Below, piece by piece: positions 1 to 12,659 of a DNA stretch of 64,000 nucleotides. Position numbers and translations under genes: made by a program. This DNA is from Lota lota (taxonomy: Eukaryota; Chordata; Actinopteri; Gadiformes; Lotidae): positions 388,001 to 452,000 of the forward strand of contig JACYXH010000409.1 in assembly GCA_026745465.1 (NCBI GenBank), written 5' to 3'. How positions within the stretch are numbered: the first letter of the stretch is position 1; every line of letters starts with the position of its first letter. Below the pieces are notes generated by a model, which did no database searches, had not been told where the DNA came from, and worked only from the letters and a program-made list of their open reading frames with translations.

Positions 1-74
1 GAGAGACGCTGGGGAAACATGTGGAGCTCACACCTGGGGTGGGAACAGATCAACAATTGATGTTCTGGGCACAG

Positions 75-222
75 TTGGTGGATCATTTTGTATAATCTGT
101 CACCCACGGCGGCACACAAACGCCTTGTAGAGAGCCTGGTTTGATTCCAGCCCGAGGTATTTTGCTACATGTCATGCCCTCTCTCTCAACCCACTTTCAT
201 GTCCATAAAAAAAGGCGAAAAA
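75..222 (+). mobile_element. tRNA-derived SINE remnant
   Basis: A pol III B-box-like motif (ggtttgattcc, 138-148) is followed by 'agcccgaggtattttgctacat', a CT-rich stretch and an A-rich end with 'aaaggcgaaaaatg'. This order (tRNA-like head, then a body with 'catgtcat...ctctctc', then an 'aaaggc.aaaa' tail) is typical of a very common teleost SINE family. The head has diverged and its left limit is uncertain. It is non-coding. Assignment rests on remembered family layout, not on an alignment. Confidence 0.6.
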
Positions 223-2140
223 TGTATGCAAAGGATTAATTGGATTTCCGTGGAAGAGTTGGAACATTGACGTCATTTTTTGTAGGTGTTTGGTGTTTGA
301 GGCGGTAATTTCAAGTGTGTGAAGCCGTAGTCTAACCCATGCTGACTGGTTAATTCCTCAAGTGTTTCAACGCTTTAACTGTGTAAAGTTCCTCAGCCCA
401 AGAATGCATTATTTATTGCTCATGTTTTTTGGGTCATTTAATGTCATTTAAGTCTTATGTCAGTAAATACAACTAGTAAATATGATAGTTTACTGACGTG
501 TATGGCACAAAGGGTCCTGTGACCTTAATCTCACTGCACCCACTGTCAACCTCAATACTACAATTGGTTCAGATATGAGCAGTGAATTCACTCCCAAATA
601 CAAGACATGTTAACTGAATGTGGCAGCATGACAACCTCTTGCTCCACAAGAAAACTTTACTGAGACTTGCTTGCAAATAAGTACATAAAACCATGAAAAT
701 TGTTTACTGATCATTGTTAATTCTATTTGATTTATTTGATTGTGTATATTCATACATTGTTTTATTCACATTTTATTTGTATAATTGTATATTCCAATTT
801 CGGTTCTTTTTGCTACAGTAACTCCTGAATTTTCCTTCTGGAAAGTGTACAGTTTTATCTTGAAAAGACTATTTGAAAATTCAGAAAGTTTCAGCAGTTA
901 TTTAAAATCCAGGTCAATCATAAACGCGGGAATGAAAATGTTTAGCTAAGCAGGTCTGGAGCTTTTGTTTGTTGGTGACTGTGTAGAGGTTTTGCTTTGA
1001 TCACATTAACTGCTTGAGTGGATCTTATTTGATTTAATTACTGAGGCGTATTCATTTAATGAAGTAATTATCTAGTCTCAAACCCTTGGGTTTTAAGTAG
1101 CATGAGCATTTCAAATAGCCCTCCTAAATGTCAACATGCCCTAAAATGAAATGTGAGGTATTTGGAGTAAGATATATTGTCTTTAGTTGCCAATGTTTCG
1201 GGACTTCAGGCTTTGCAGTAAAAACAAAAGGTTTTCCTTTTTTAATTTATCATCAGTGTCATGATCAATGTTCATGTCCACGCTCATCTGTTTCAAATTC
1301 CGTATCAGCGTCCAAAGGAAGGGACTGGAATCCATCCAGTGTTCTGTTGTCTTGTATCTTAATTGAATAAAGATAAGCGCTGGGAAAAGTCTGGCCTTAT
1401 TTTAAAAAACCTAATTAAGAAGTGAGGCTTGGTGGAGCCTCGTCAGACCTTTCTGTAATTCCTCTTCATTGGCTTTCAAGATGGAGTCAAATTTAGATCC
1501 ATCGCCAGAGTGGAACACTGTGTACCTTCACTTACAGCGAGGACGTTACGATGTCACAAACAAGGACAGCGATTGGAAAATGATAGAAAGTAAACAGGGA
1601 TGTTTTTGAAGTCTGAGCAGTCTTCTGGTTTGAAAATGGCTCCCTTATTGTATTTGTTTTGTAAAGCAATCCTTGAGTGAAAAGAAAGGGGATTGAAGTG
1701 AAACTGTGTTTTAGTGCTCTGCTTTGTGTGCTGAGACAATGCAACGTCTTTGTCTCTTTTACATATCCATACGTTTTACTGTTAGATTTGAAACAAAACG
1801 TTTTTTTAGAAAAGTCTCCTAAAAAATGTGACATATGTATGACCTTTTTAAAAGTTTATATTTGGAAACTTTATGATCGTCTTTGTGTGCAGCCTTAGTG
1901 TTGTTTGTGTCACTTTCTTACTTTCTGTGTAATCCTATGAATTATGCGAATAAGCAATGAGAATTAGCGTTTTAACGGTCAGTGTGGATAATTACAATTT
2001 GCAATCACAATTTTCACCAGACCTTTAGCACAATAATTTGACGTTTAATCTGGTCATCAATCTTCGTTATTTTTTAATTTTTTGCGGAAGTGCATGGCAC
2101 AGTGACACGAGAGTTAATGAGGAGGGCAATCAAGAAACAT
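223..2140. other. No recognised feature (AT-rich, non-coding)
   Basis: I see no exon, repeat family or RNA gene here. The short reading frames at 1128-1370, 1532-1834 and 1677-1898 lack recognisable protein motifs and look like chance frames in AT-rich DNA. Confidence 0.5.
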
Positions 2141-2162
2141 AAATTAGAACACACACACGCTT

Positions 2163-2204
<42 letters not shown>

Positions 2205-2352
2205 TCAAACACGCATACACACGCATGCACAAACGCATTAACAAACATTCAAACACACACCTGCACTTTATGCACACATGCATTTAGATACACACTGCGC
2301 ACGCACACATTTGCATACACATAAACACACACAAATGTACACATGTATACAC
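2141..2352. repeat. CA microsatellite, pure core with degenerate flanks
   Basis: The pure (AC)n core runs from about 2167 to 2202. It is followed by about 150 bp of decayed CA-rich DNA with cacg, catg and caaac variants. The overlapping frames are HT- or CV-rich repeat translations. Confidence 0.95.
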
Positions 2353-4185
2353 ACAAAAACAGACACATGCCCTAAAACTAAATAAATTGGCATGTCTGTG
2401 GCGCAGACAAAATGACAGGTTTTCGGGGTTGACAGAGAAATGAAAGGAAGATGTTTGAAGTGTATTGGTACCTAATTTTCCGTCCCCTCATTTTAACCAC
2501 TGAATGTCGTGACTGATGTCACCGCCGTGACACCAGCATAATGTCACCTGTCACCTGTGACATGCAGTTACAGGTGGTGTCATCTGACATCAGAAGAGCA
2601 GGGAGGTTGAGTCCTCCCCCTCACCTCCTCCCCCCAACCTCCTCTGCTCTCTCCATCTGTGGGGAGCTGATACCACTTCTATGGGTTGACTGGGTTGCTG
2701 CAGAGCAGAGTACAGTCTCTGTAGTGTAGTTCTTGCTGTTGTTGTGGTGGTTGTAGTTGTTTCTGTGGTTGTTGTTGCTATGGTTGTTATGGTAGTTGTT
2801 GTAGTTTTCACCTCAGCCTCACCCTCAACTTGCTCTTCCACTTGGAGTGCAACTTGTTTTCATTGAGGGCCTTGATACCAGCTCATTAAACACACTTTAA
2901 TGCTCAGGCAGAAGAGACTATGTGGGGGGCTCTAATCTTCTTTGGGGCAAACAGGAAGTTGACTTTGCTAATTTGTTTTCAGATGCACAAATAAAGTTCC
3001 CCTCGAATTAGTGATCACCAAGGATGCACTGTGTACAAGCAGACCAAGGGCAAGAGAGTGTGTGTGTGTGTGCATGCACTAAGAGTATAGTCCATGCTGT
3101 AGCTCCTGACAGGTGACCAGGGTGTAGGTGATGGATGGAAACACAAGCTGTATTTCAAATTATTGCTTCCTCTCTCTGTAGGGCGATCATATCTGCTAGC
3201 TCTCAGGTGAGCAGCAACAGTTTATCAACCTGGAGCAGACACTACAAACGTCCACTTTCAGCCGTTTGGTAAAGAATGAAAGTCATGTCAGGGTGGGTCC
3301 TTGCATTCAGTTGCTATAATTACACTCATTCTCCTTACAAGTAAGATTTTAATTAATCATGTATAGAAACGTCAAGTATAATTATATTATCATATAATAG
3401 AGTATTTCTTCAGACAAGAAGAAGATACTTTAATCATCATAGGTCATAGTTGAACTCCCTGTTCACCGTATTCTGTACCAGATTGCTCTGCTACAGACTG
3501 TTAGTGTGCTGTCAGCCTTGCCTGTCTGGGCTGCAGCTGTAACTGAATGTAAAGAACCACTGGAAGTTGGTAGGACCACCGCTCTGGTTGAGAGGATTAG
3601 GTGATCAACTCTGACAAGAAGGAAGTTGCTTAAGACATTCAGTAGTTGTTATTCCCTCATTGGAATACATGCACAAAGATAGGAACACACACATACACAC
3701 ACACAGCCAGACACAGACACACAGGCACAAGCTGAAAAGGGAAATTAGAAAGCAGAAGAGACAGGTCATGAGAAGGGGAAATTAAATTGGAGGAATATAA
3801 TAAATATAACCAGTGAGGGGGAGGAAGAAACAATAGAATTTGGAAGATGAGCAGAAGACAATCAAAAAGAAGAACAAAGCGTTCATTAACTAATTACAAG
3901 GCATACAAATACACATGAATATGTAACAAGGTGGTTCAGACAGACCATATGTTCAGTCTTAACATGATTAGCTCCACTTATTTTCCTTGGTTGGTGGTTT
4001 GCAAAATCTGTCTCCCTTTTAATCGTGTCTGTTGCAGTGAAGTACTCATTTGGTTCCCTTTTCGGTGTTTGAATATTTTACCTCAGAGTCCGGCCTTGGA
4101 TTCCCCACTAATTAACTGGACAAAGAGAAGGATTTGAAGCATTCGAGAAGCTTGTAACACACGGACAATCCCCTGTTATGTAACC
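2353..4185. other. Mostly plain DNA with minor simple repeats
   Basis: It contains an impure GTT/TTG triplet tract at about 2727-2808, a short TG run near 3059-3071 and a CA-rich patch at about 3686-3730. The T/R-rich minus-strand frame at 2590-2841 is the antisense of the triplet tract. No gene is recognised. Confidence 0.5.
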
Positions 4186-4261
4186 ATGGAGAAAATCCTA
4201 GAAGTGTTCCATGTGTCCCCCAACCTGATGATGGGGTCGCGAGAGATGGTTAAAGCTGTAG
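4186..4261 (+). other. Possible short coding exon (unrecognised)
   Basis: An ATG in a strong Kozak setting (aaccATGG) opens a frame reading MEKILEVFHVSPNLMMG and then SREMVKAV. A GT that could serve as a splice donor (gtag|gtattt) follows at 4262. Without splicing the frame continues for about 50 codons and stops at about 4335, running into sequence like a repeat end (aaaggtcccgtattta). I do not recognise the peptide, no matching downstream exon was found, and the frame is short enough to occur by chance. It is listed as a candidate only. Confidence 0.15.
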
Positions 4262-4394
4262 GTATTTGCCTATACATTTCTTTTTGCATATTTTTGAAGG
4301 ATAAAGGTCCCGTATTTACAAAAATGGTCTAATGATTCTGTCAAATGATGTTGATGAGGATCATTGATGGTTAAAACTTGTGGGGAAGCAGATA

Positions 4395-5085
4395 ATAAAT
4401 AAATAAACATATATATACAGTATATACAGTAAGTAGAATAATATTACTAGGGATCCACAGATACTCTGTGAATAACTTATAATGTAAATAACTTGTTATT
4501 GTATTGCACTTTTCTAGGTACTCAAAGACAACAGGACAAAATACAGGAATAAAAACGAAACAAAATATCAATAAAAGGTTACATTCACAAATGTAAAAGC
4601 ATGTAAATGGAGGGGTAGAAAGAGGGACAGAGAAAAGGTGGAGGAGAGGTGGAGTCACAGATGAGTTTGGGGAGGGCGTTCCAAGGGAGTGGACGGCGAC
4701 CGAGATGGCCCTGCCCCCCCAGGTCTGGTGCTTAGCTCCGGGGGGGGGGCGGGGGGGGGGGGGGAGAGGTTGGCGTCGGTGGAGCAGCGGCTGCTGGTGG
4801 GGTTGTTACGGTGGAGCAGATCATGAGGAGGAAGAGGGAGAGATGGAGGAACAGGAGTAAGAGGTGGAGGAGCCGGAGAAGGAAGAAGAGGTGGAGGAGC
4901 AGGTAGAGAAGGGTGCAGGTGGAAGAGGTGGAGGGGGAGGAGAGGGTAGGAGGAGAATGGGTAGGAGGGAGTCATGGAGTGAAGAGCTTTGTAAGTAGTG
5001 AGTAGAATCTTGAAATGTATGCGTTTCTTGATGGAGCCAGGGGGGGTTCTGGGAGACTGGAACGATGGGAACATGAACACTACAA
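4395..5085 (-). mobile_element. LINE 3' end (L2/CR1-like RT C-terminus plus 3' UTR), decayed
   Basis: Read on the minus strand, about 5060-4960 encodes KKRIHFKILLTTYKALHS, which resembles the conserved 'RI.FKILLLTYKAL' block near the C-terminus of L2/CR1-type reverse transcriptases in fish. Further on, a frame near 4740-4660 gives LGRRPLPWNALPKLI, like the family's '...LWNALP..L' block. Between them the sequence has expanded into GGA/CCT-rich and poly-G/poly-C DNA (about 4740-4763), which shifts the frame. The 3' side has a 'gagtacctagaaaagtgc' motif at about 4520-4503, typical of LINE tails. It is an inactive fragment: 5'-truncated, frameshifted and lacking the catalytic core. Limits are approximate. 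Confidence 0.65.
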
Positions 5086-5949
5086 CACTGCTGGTGACGC
5101 GTGACCAATGTCTAAAATCCCACTCTGCATGTGAACAAGAAAAGAATGAATCCTACTGATGCCACTTGATACGTCTAGCAGTTAGGTGACGTTTGTTAAA
5201 CTGTGAAGGGCTCCTGATGTTTAGTTGAAGCCCGAGTCTCATCTACAAAACATAATCTGTGCAGAGCGAGGAAGAGTGTCGGATGCTGGGTTGCTAGGGG
5301 AGCTTGATGGTGTGTAGCATCATCACCGAAACCACTTAACCAATTGAAGTCTTTTGATAATACACTGAAACCACTAGCCAATATCAGCCATTAACAGAGA
5401 AAAAAGGTTGGGTTCTACGTAACAGGCAGTTTTTTTATTAATGCATTTTCTGTCTATCAATCATTTCTATAACTTCAAGTACCTTCATCTATCATTCATT
5501 TTCAGATTTGCCACGTCGCATTTGGTAAATACAGAATTCAGAATAATGATGAAGTGCATACATTTAGAAAAAAAATGTACACACTATGCTTTCAACCAAC
5601 ACAGACTGACTGCACAGACCTATAAAATGCTCCACGGTTACAGATCAGTGAGCAGGAAGTGGAGCGACAAGCTGCGGGGACAACAAACCATAACACCTGC
5701 TCGCTGTGAAAAAAAAAACGTTCATCTTTTAAGCATGATGGGAAATGAGGCAACCCATACTCTGTACACCTTTGCTCGGACCTCATAAAATGTCTCTTAT
5801 TGCGATTGGGTCTGTCTGTTTGGGATCAAAAGGTGTGGATGCATCACAGGTAGCTGCTTTCTCTCCAGGTGCCTGCTTTCTTTGAAAAACTCCTCAACAT
5901 AGTTGGGATTCTGTCCTACAATTCACCACACTGTAGTGTTGCCAAAATG
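5086..5949. other. No recognised feature
   Basis: The 115-codon frame at 5441-5788 has no recognisable domain and no splice context. I see nothing else here. Confidence 0.45.
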
Positions 5950-5954
5950 ATCCG

Positions 5955-6150
5955 GGTGCAGTATAGTGTAGTGGCTGAGATGAAAGTTACATGGTTTGAT
6001 TCCCAATGTCGGCATTCTACCTGTATGTACCCTTGAGCAAGATGCATAATCCTCTTCCTACCTACCTACCTACCTGCTCTTTAACGACATGCATCTGAAC
6101 TGGCTGTAAGTCTCTTTGGATAATAGTGTGACTAAATAGTAGTAGTAGTA
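5955..6150 (+). mobile_element. tRNA-derived SINE with LINE-like tail
   Basis: An A-box-like 'tagtgtagtggctgag' (about 5964-5979) and a B-box-like 'ggtttgattccc' (about 5993-6004) form the head. The body contains 'cccttgagcaagatgca' and the tail contains 'ctgtaagtctctttggata'. The tail is a decayed form of the common fish LINE/SINE 3' end 'gtcgctttggataaaag'. It ends in a short TAG repeat. The copy is diverged and non-coding. Confidence 0.7.
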
Positions 6151-6834
6151 GTGGTAATAATATCTAGGGAGTTTGAAAATGTTGTAGTGAACAATTAGGA
6201 ATTTTGCTCAGATCTGTGTATCATGTAACCAAAGAAAATTTCAAATCGTATTTGGACCATTTTCCGTCTGTAAAGTGAACAGAGCCAATAGGAACAGTTT
6301 TCCTTATTCAACCCCAATATCTTTAATAAGAGTAAGCTAAAAGAGTTAAATAGATAGACTGAGAGAAATCGTATACTGTATTTAGACACTCGGCCCATCC
6401 AATGTTTCTGACCAGAAAAATAACATTTGTCATCCTTAAAGAGGCAGTGATACGCCATCCTTGCTTCGGTGTTGTGACTCATTTCCAGAAGAAACCAGAT
6501 GTTAGGCCAGAGGTTAAAGGCAGGATACATTCAAGAGGGGGGGGTGTTGATCCAGCACATCCGAGATATTCACAGTTTAGAAACGCAGCACGCGCCCCCA
6601 CACAGAGCACATTTGCGTCTCACGTACACCGGAAACTTATCTGTTCTGCAGGAAAAGAGCGGTCCTGGTGAATCGTCGGTCTCTCTGTCATGTCATCTTC
6701 TCAGGGCACAGGACCGGTGCACGCTGACAGCTTCCAAATGGCAAACATGTGACAGAGGTGGTATGAAACGATAACGGCGGTGGGACACATCAGTCATTCC
6801 TTTCTATCTAAGAGATAGAAAGCGGAGCTGCTAA

Positions 6835-7150
6835 ACTCCCCCCTCGTCTGAGGTCCTTCATCAGTCTCTCTGATGTGCTTAGTATTAGACATCAGCTGGG
6901 GTCCACAGCCCTCGCCTCTGGAACAGTCTGCTGGGGGAACTGAGGGCATCGCAATCTGTTCATAGTTTTAAACTCAATCTTGAAATATGCGCTTTTAGGG
7001 TTATTTTATTCAATTACAGTGTATCATTTTTTCCCCTGTCTACCTCTTTCTCTGTGATTCAGATTGTTGAATTTATACATTGTATGTTCTCCCTCCCTTG
7101 TTAAGTACTTTGTATACCAGCTTTGCATGAAACGCTCTATGGAAATCAAA
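6835..7150 (+). mobile_element. LINE 3' end remnant (L2-like)
   Basis: The stretch 'gtccacagccctcgcctctg' followed by 'gaacagtctgctgg' reads like the degenerate end of a LINE reverse transcriptase (an 'LWNSLP'-type block, then a 'SFKS.LKT' block). It is followed by a 3' UTR ending in 'gttaagtactttgtatacc' and 'gctctatggaaatcaaatg', a typical non-LTR tail with the 'cactttgta...gctatat.aat' pattern. No intact frame remains. Confidence 0.6.
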
Positions 7151-7229
7151 TGTTAGCTAAGAAATAATATAGGTCAATCTGTTTTGAGGTCACATGGTTG
7201 CCAGTTTGACCACTCATGGCCTGTCTGGA

Positions 7230-7247
7230 GGGGGGGGGGGGGGGGTT
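7230..7247. repeat. Poly-G run
   Basis: A run of about 17 consecutive G residues, also prone to assembly error. Confidence 0.9.
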
Positions 7248-7384
7248 GCAATAGTGGGAGTGGCCAATGCATCAGCTGTAGGTGGAGAGCCATGTGTGGC
7301 TCAGTAGAGGAGCAGACATAGCTGCAAGAGATGAGCGCGATTATCAGAGCGTTGCCTCATGTATTTTATTTGTGTGTGCAATAG

Positions 7385-7546
7385 TTAAAGGTCCCATATT
7401 TTACCAACAGGTGTGTGTGGGATTAGCCATTACATGGCCTTTCAGATCTGCCCTGCCCTATGCCTTAGGGACATCACAAGTGGGTGGAAAATGGCGTGTA
7501 ATGGCTAATCACATTTACACCTTGTGGTAAAGTATGGACCCTTTAA
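7385..7546. mobile_element. TTAA-flanked MITE with ~50-bp terminal inverted repeats
   Basis: The left end (ttaaaggtcccatatt) and the reverse complement of the right end (ttaaagggtccatact) align for about 50 bp, including a shared 'gattagccattaca' block at the inner end of each arm. Both ends sit on TTAA. The element is about 162 bp with no coding capacity, so it is a non-autonomous foldback element. A TTAA target is the hallmark of piggyBac-type insertion, but the superfamily is inferred because no transposase is present. A relative lies at 33426-33547. Confidence 0.75.
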
Positions 7547-10414
7547 TAAGAAGGAAACAGGTATTAGAACATAGTGCACCCGACACCCAAAAAACAAGGG
7601 TCTACAAGAATTTATTCGACCCAAACACGCAAAGTTTCAATACAAAAAAGGAGAATGCTTGTGGGTCGGACACAGGACATTTGTTTGAAGTTGAATAGAA
7701 CTATGTGCAGGTCCCCGCGCTACAAGTCACATCGCTGTAGCAATGTTCCCTGGCTCATGTCTCTCACAAGGGGCCCGCTCGCTGTCCCTCAGTGCGTTTG
7801 TTTTGCCTGTCCTCTCTGTCCAGAGGAGCCTGGCCCGTAGCGGACACACTCTGGCCAGAATACCCCTTGGGATGCTGCGGGGTCAGGGGTTGTGTCAAAA
7901 GCTTGTGGGAACTCATCTTCAGCCAATGCATTCCCTTCCTGTTGGATCATGCCAGGGTCACGCTGGAGTTGTCCCCAAGTGGTGGGTCGTCACTACGGCG
8001 GTCTCACCAGTTGGAGAAGTTGAGATGCGGAGGAGATTAATGGAAGGGTAATCTTTATCTGGTGGTTTAAGTGCTCTTGTGTGGCAATTTGTCAAATACT
8101 AGATTCTGTCATCAGAAACGACAGGGGATCCAACTGGACTTGTTGAATGTGAGAAAAGTTACAATGCAGCGAGTTGTGTACATTATTTGGTAAATATAAT
8201 TAATGTTTACATCTTGAGTCATTCAGTTTAAATCATTCTGTTGATTAAGAAACGTAATAAATGTCTTATCTGCGATCAATAAAATACTGAAAACTCAATC
8301 TAAAAGATTTATTAGGAAAAATAATCATGTTCAATGGTTTTCATTAAACCGATTCGTTCATATTTATTCCTTCTGCTTCTACTCTGTAAAATACAAGTTA
8401 CACATAATATCCCATTTGTGGTTGAAACCCCCCATTCAATTGTGTAGATATCTGATGAGATTTACAATTCATGTCAGACAAAGAACACCATGAGATGAAC
8501 TAAGACATAAATCCATTCATAAATGTTGTTATATACCAGCTGTCCAAATTACAACTATGATTGTGAATACCATGTTCAGTTTGAAATGGTGTGCGGAGCC
8601 GTGGCAGTTGAACAGTAGTAGTATGGTAGCTAACTAGCGCACAATCACCACTCCATCCAGAAGGAGAACCAGCACAAGCACCACAACATGCTATGAAACA
8701 AAACTATGTGACCAGAAGTACTCAAACAAGAAGCTTTTACTGAATGTCACCCACATCAGTAAACCAGCTGGTGGCAACTCACCGGCTGGGGACAATGATG
8801 AAGTGCGAACACTGCATTCTGCACATTTCATCTCCATGCTGAAATACTCCCACTTATGAATAAAACAGCAAACGGAAGCCAATGCAGGTGGACCTGCCAG
8901 GAACCATGATTACCAGACAAACACTTGTTGGCACCAAGAACTGCCCGACTTTATATTTTAAGAAACACATTATAATCAAAATATGGTGACATTATGCTGG
9001 CATTCTTGCGGTACTCATTCTCTGCCAAATTAAAATGCCCCTCTCGCCTAAAAATGTCAAAACAATTACCATTTGAATATTGTTTTTCTTTCGTTTTCGT
9101 CAGTGACTTTTTGACGACACTATGCATCTGTTGGAGAATTCCACAGTGACAATCATATTTTCAAGCAAAATATATGTTCAGTTCTTTTCAATCAGGGAAA
9201 CTGATTGAGTGCGCTAGACTTCAAAGAGATAACATTACCCAGGTCAACATGTGGACAGGCCCGTAGAATTTAACATTTAGAAGGACTGGCTGGCCCTCTA
9301 GGCTGAGCACTGTGTTACTGGGCTTGGCCACGGTTCAGAGCAGAACCAGATTTCCTCTGAAGCTTTGGGACCCGAGATACTTGCACTTGGTGTCGCTATG
9401 GGTGGTCCGACTGTTCTAGACACCGTTCTGACTGCTGGTCTTAAGGAAGGGACTGTATTACTGTTAATTATCACACTAACAGTGGATCAATACACTGCAA
9501 CAGTTTAAATCGGCCTACGGCAATAATTCAAATGATCGTAACACCTACGTTTGATTAAGTGATTTGATTTATTCCCCGAGCGTAAGGTGAACGAGTTAGA
9601 CCCACCTCAAATCAACGCAGTCTGACTCTCCTTGTACTCTGAGGCTATTCAAGGGGAAAATATAATTCACAGTTTTTACATGTCCTCGGCAGCAGACTAA
9701 TCCTAATAAAGACAGCAGGGATAAGCGGCTTCAGAGAGGTTTAATAACGGTTTCAGTCTCCCCCTGTCTGGGCCGTTGAAGTGGACCTTCAACCTCTCCT
9801 GCTGGCTGTATTAAATGAGCCTGAGGGTTGGGTCGGGGTGAATTTCTAGGTCACCCCGGAAGAGGAATCCAGCCATGGTTTCATTAGAGACCAGCCGAAA
9901 AATAGCACTTTTCAACCCTCAAAAAAAAACCTGGTTATATACTTTATTATCAGGGCAAGGAAATGGATGCAGGTTATCAAAAGAAAAAGGTTTCATTGAT
10001 TAAAAAGTTCTCTCCTTGTACCTTCATCAATGATTTCTAGAATCCACTTGCTAAGCCTGACTAAGCACTTGATATATTCAATTGTTTAGCTGTGTCAATT
10101 CATTTTTAAGGATTTATTTTAGCGCATGCTTCTGTTGATTCAAATCAAACATTTCGTTGCTTTCTTTTACCTGAAATAAACTGAGATAACAAATATGAAC
10201 TATTTAAATCCAAACTAATTGTCAGCCTGTTTGTAGTATCAATGATTCCCTTTTCTGGATAATCACCTTTAAATTAAAGTTCAGATTTATTAGTGGGGTC
10301 ACAGCAGCTTCCTGTAGGAGATTAGCACCCTTAACTCCATCACAGCCATGATGGGTCATCACCTCGTCAACTCCCTAAATATTCTAAATTGATCACTGAT
10401 CATACACTGTATTC
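7547..10414. other. No recognised gene; unassigned GC-richer patch at ~7740-8050
   Basis: Most of the stretch is AT-rich single-copy-looking DNA. About 7740-8050 is GC-richer and open in several frames (up to 102 codons), but no frame shows a recognisable domain. It could be a fragment of an unrecognised repeat or a decayed exon. Confidence 0.4.
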
Positions 10415-10634
10415 ACATAATCCAGCTCCAGCAGTTCAGCCCAGATTGCTTTCATCTCCCTCTCAAACTAATCCAGGTTTTCTCGGCTTGTATGGTTGCC
10501 TTTGTAAATTACTTTGAAATGACTTTGTTTCTTTGTAAAACAAAAAATGTATTCGTATGCTGTGATTATGCTCAGTGTCACCCGCAAGTCGCTTTGGATA
10601 AAAGTGTCAGCTAAATAAATAAATGAATGAATAA
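10415..10634 (+). mobile_element. LINE/SINE 3' tail (fish 'gtcgctttggataaaag' family)
   Basis: The segment ends with 'gtcgctttggataaaagtg' (10588 onward), then 'cagctaaataaataaatgaa', a 3' end shared by many fish LINEs and their SINE partners, with a short A-rich tandem tail. The upstream 170 bp is diverged and its left limit is uncertain. Confidence 0.65.
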
Positions 10635-10679
10635 TGACCAGACTGTGGGCTAATATAATGGTTTCTTTTCTCTTTTTTT

Positions 10680-10907
10680 ACACATCCATACACAGACATG
10701 GTTCACTAAAGTCAAACCAACTAAGACTATAAAATTACCGTCTCCTGCTCATCATGACCCCACAACCACCTCCTGAACTCTGTTCAAGCTTGCCTTTTTA
10801 ATCGAGTGGTTCTGCTCAGCACCTGCAGCGGATCAGCAGATGTATTATTAACCGGCGGTGAGATGATATAGACCTCCTCAAGCATCTCACAGTTACTCCA
10901 AATACTT
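10680..10907 (+). repeat. Left arm of long inverted repeat
   Basis: Aligned by hand, these 228 bp are the reverse complement of 15635-15858, with four substitutions and one 4-bp indel (about 98% identity). Weak resemblance continues about 50 bp outside (a shared 'aatgaccaga'), but the inner flanks are unrelated. I do not recognise the unit as a known repeat or RNA. Confidence 0.95.
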
Positions 10908-11837
<930 letters not shown>

Positions 11838-12340
11838 TAAGGTTGATTGGTAAATACATCCTGACCCTAACTCTATCTCCATCTGTGTAAAATAGGTTTA
11901 GGATCACAGCAAATAGTTAACTTTACCAATTCACTGTTTATAATAAAGTTGACCCTTCCAGGTAGTCACTATATATGTTGAATGATCAGAACTTTACACT
12001 CCTCCACCGAGATCCCGCAAAATACCTAAACTATATGAATTAAATATAATATTTTAATATGAAGACATTCATTAACATAGCATGCAGGCAAAATGTCCTT
12101 CAAAAGTGACAATTTGCAAGCCCTTCAATCTTTCATTATGGATCTGATTGCTGATTTGCTTCTTCTCACATCAACCATTTTTCACAAAACATTAATTAAC
12201 TTAATTATTCAGGTACACAGAAGTCGACTTTATACCAAGGCTTTTTCCCCCAACCAGTTTTTCTCTTAATCATTGTACTTTTTCTTCAATCATCTGGCAC
12301 TTTTATTTATCCATTATCTCTGTTGCTCATATTTTTGTGC

Positions 12341-12566
12341 TCCTTCTCTATCTCTCCTCTCTCTCTTCCTATTGCTGTCTCCCTCACTCCCTCTCACTCT
12401 CTCCATCTTCCCTCGTATATCTGTCTCTACCTCCCTCTCTCTTCTTATCCATCTCTTTATCTCTCCCTCACTCTCCCCCTCTCCCTATCGCTCTCTCTCT
12501 CCCCCATCCCTATCTCCCCCCATTCATCCATTTATCTCCCCCCCCTCTCTCTCTCTCGACCCTGCT
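12341..12566. repeat. Impure CT-rich (polypyrimidine) tract
   Basis: About 225 bp dominated by ctct, ccct and tcct with short interruptions. The S/L/P-rich frames across it are repeat artefacts. Confidence 0.85.
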
Positions 12567-12659
12567 CCCGTGACGCACCCCAAGTTGTAGTGGCAGCAGC
12601 TCTTTCGTCTCTAAATGGACCGTGACTTGTGAACACACAGCTGGGCTCCACCAGACCAT

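Noticed and set aside
5441-5788. 115-codon + strand frame
   Set aside because: No known motif, no splice signals noted, and an overlapping antisense frame. Chance frame most likely.
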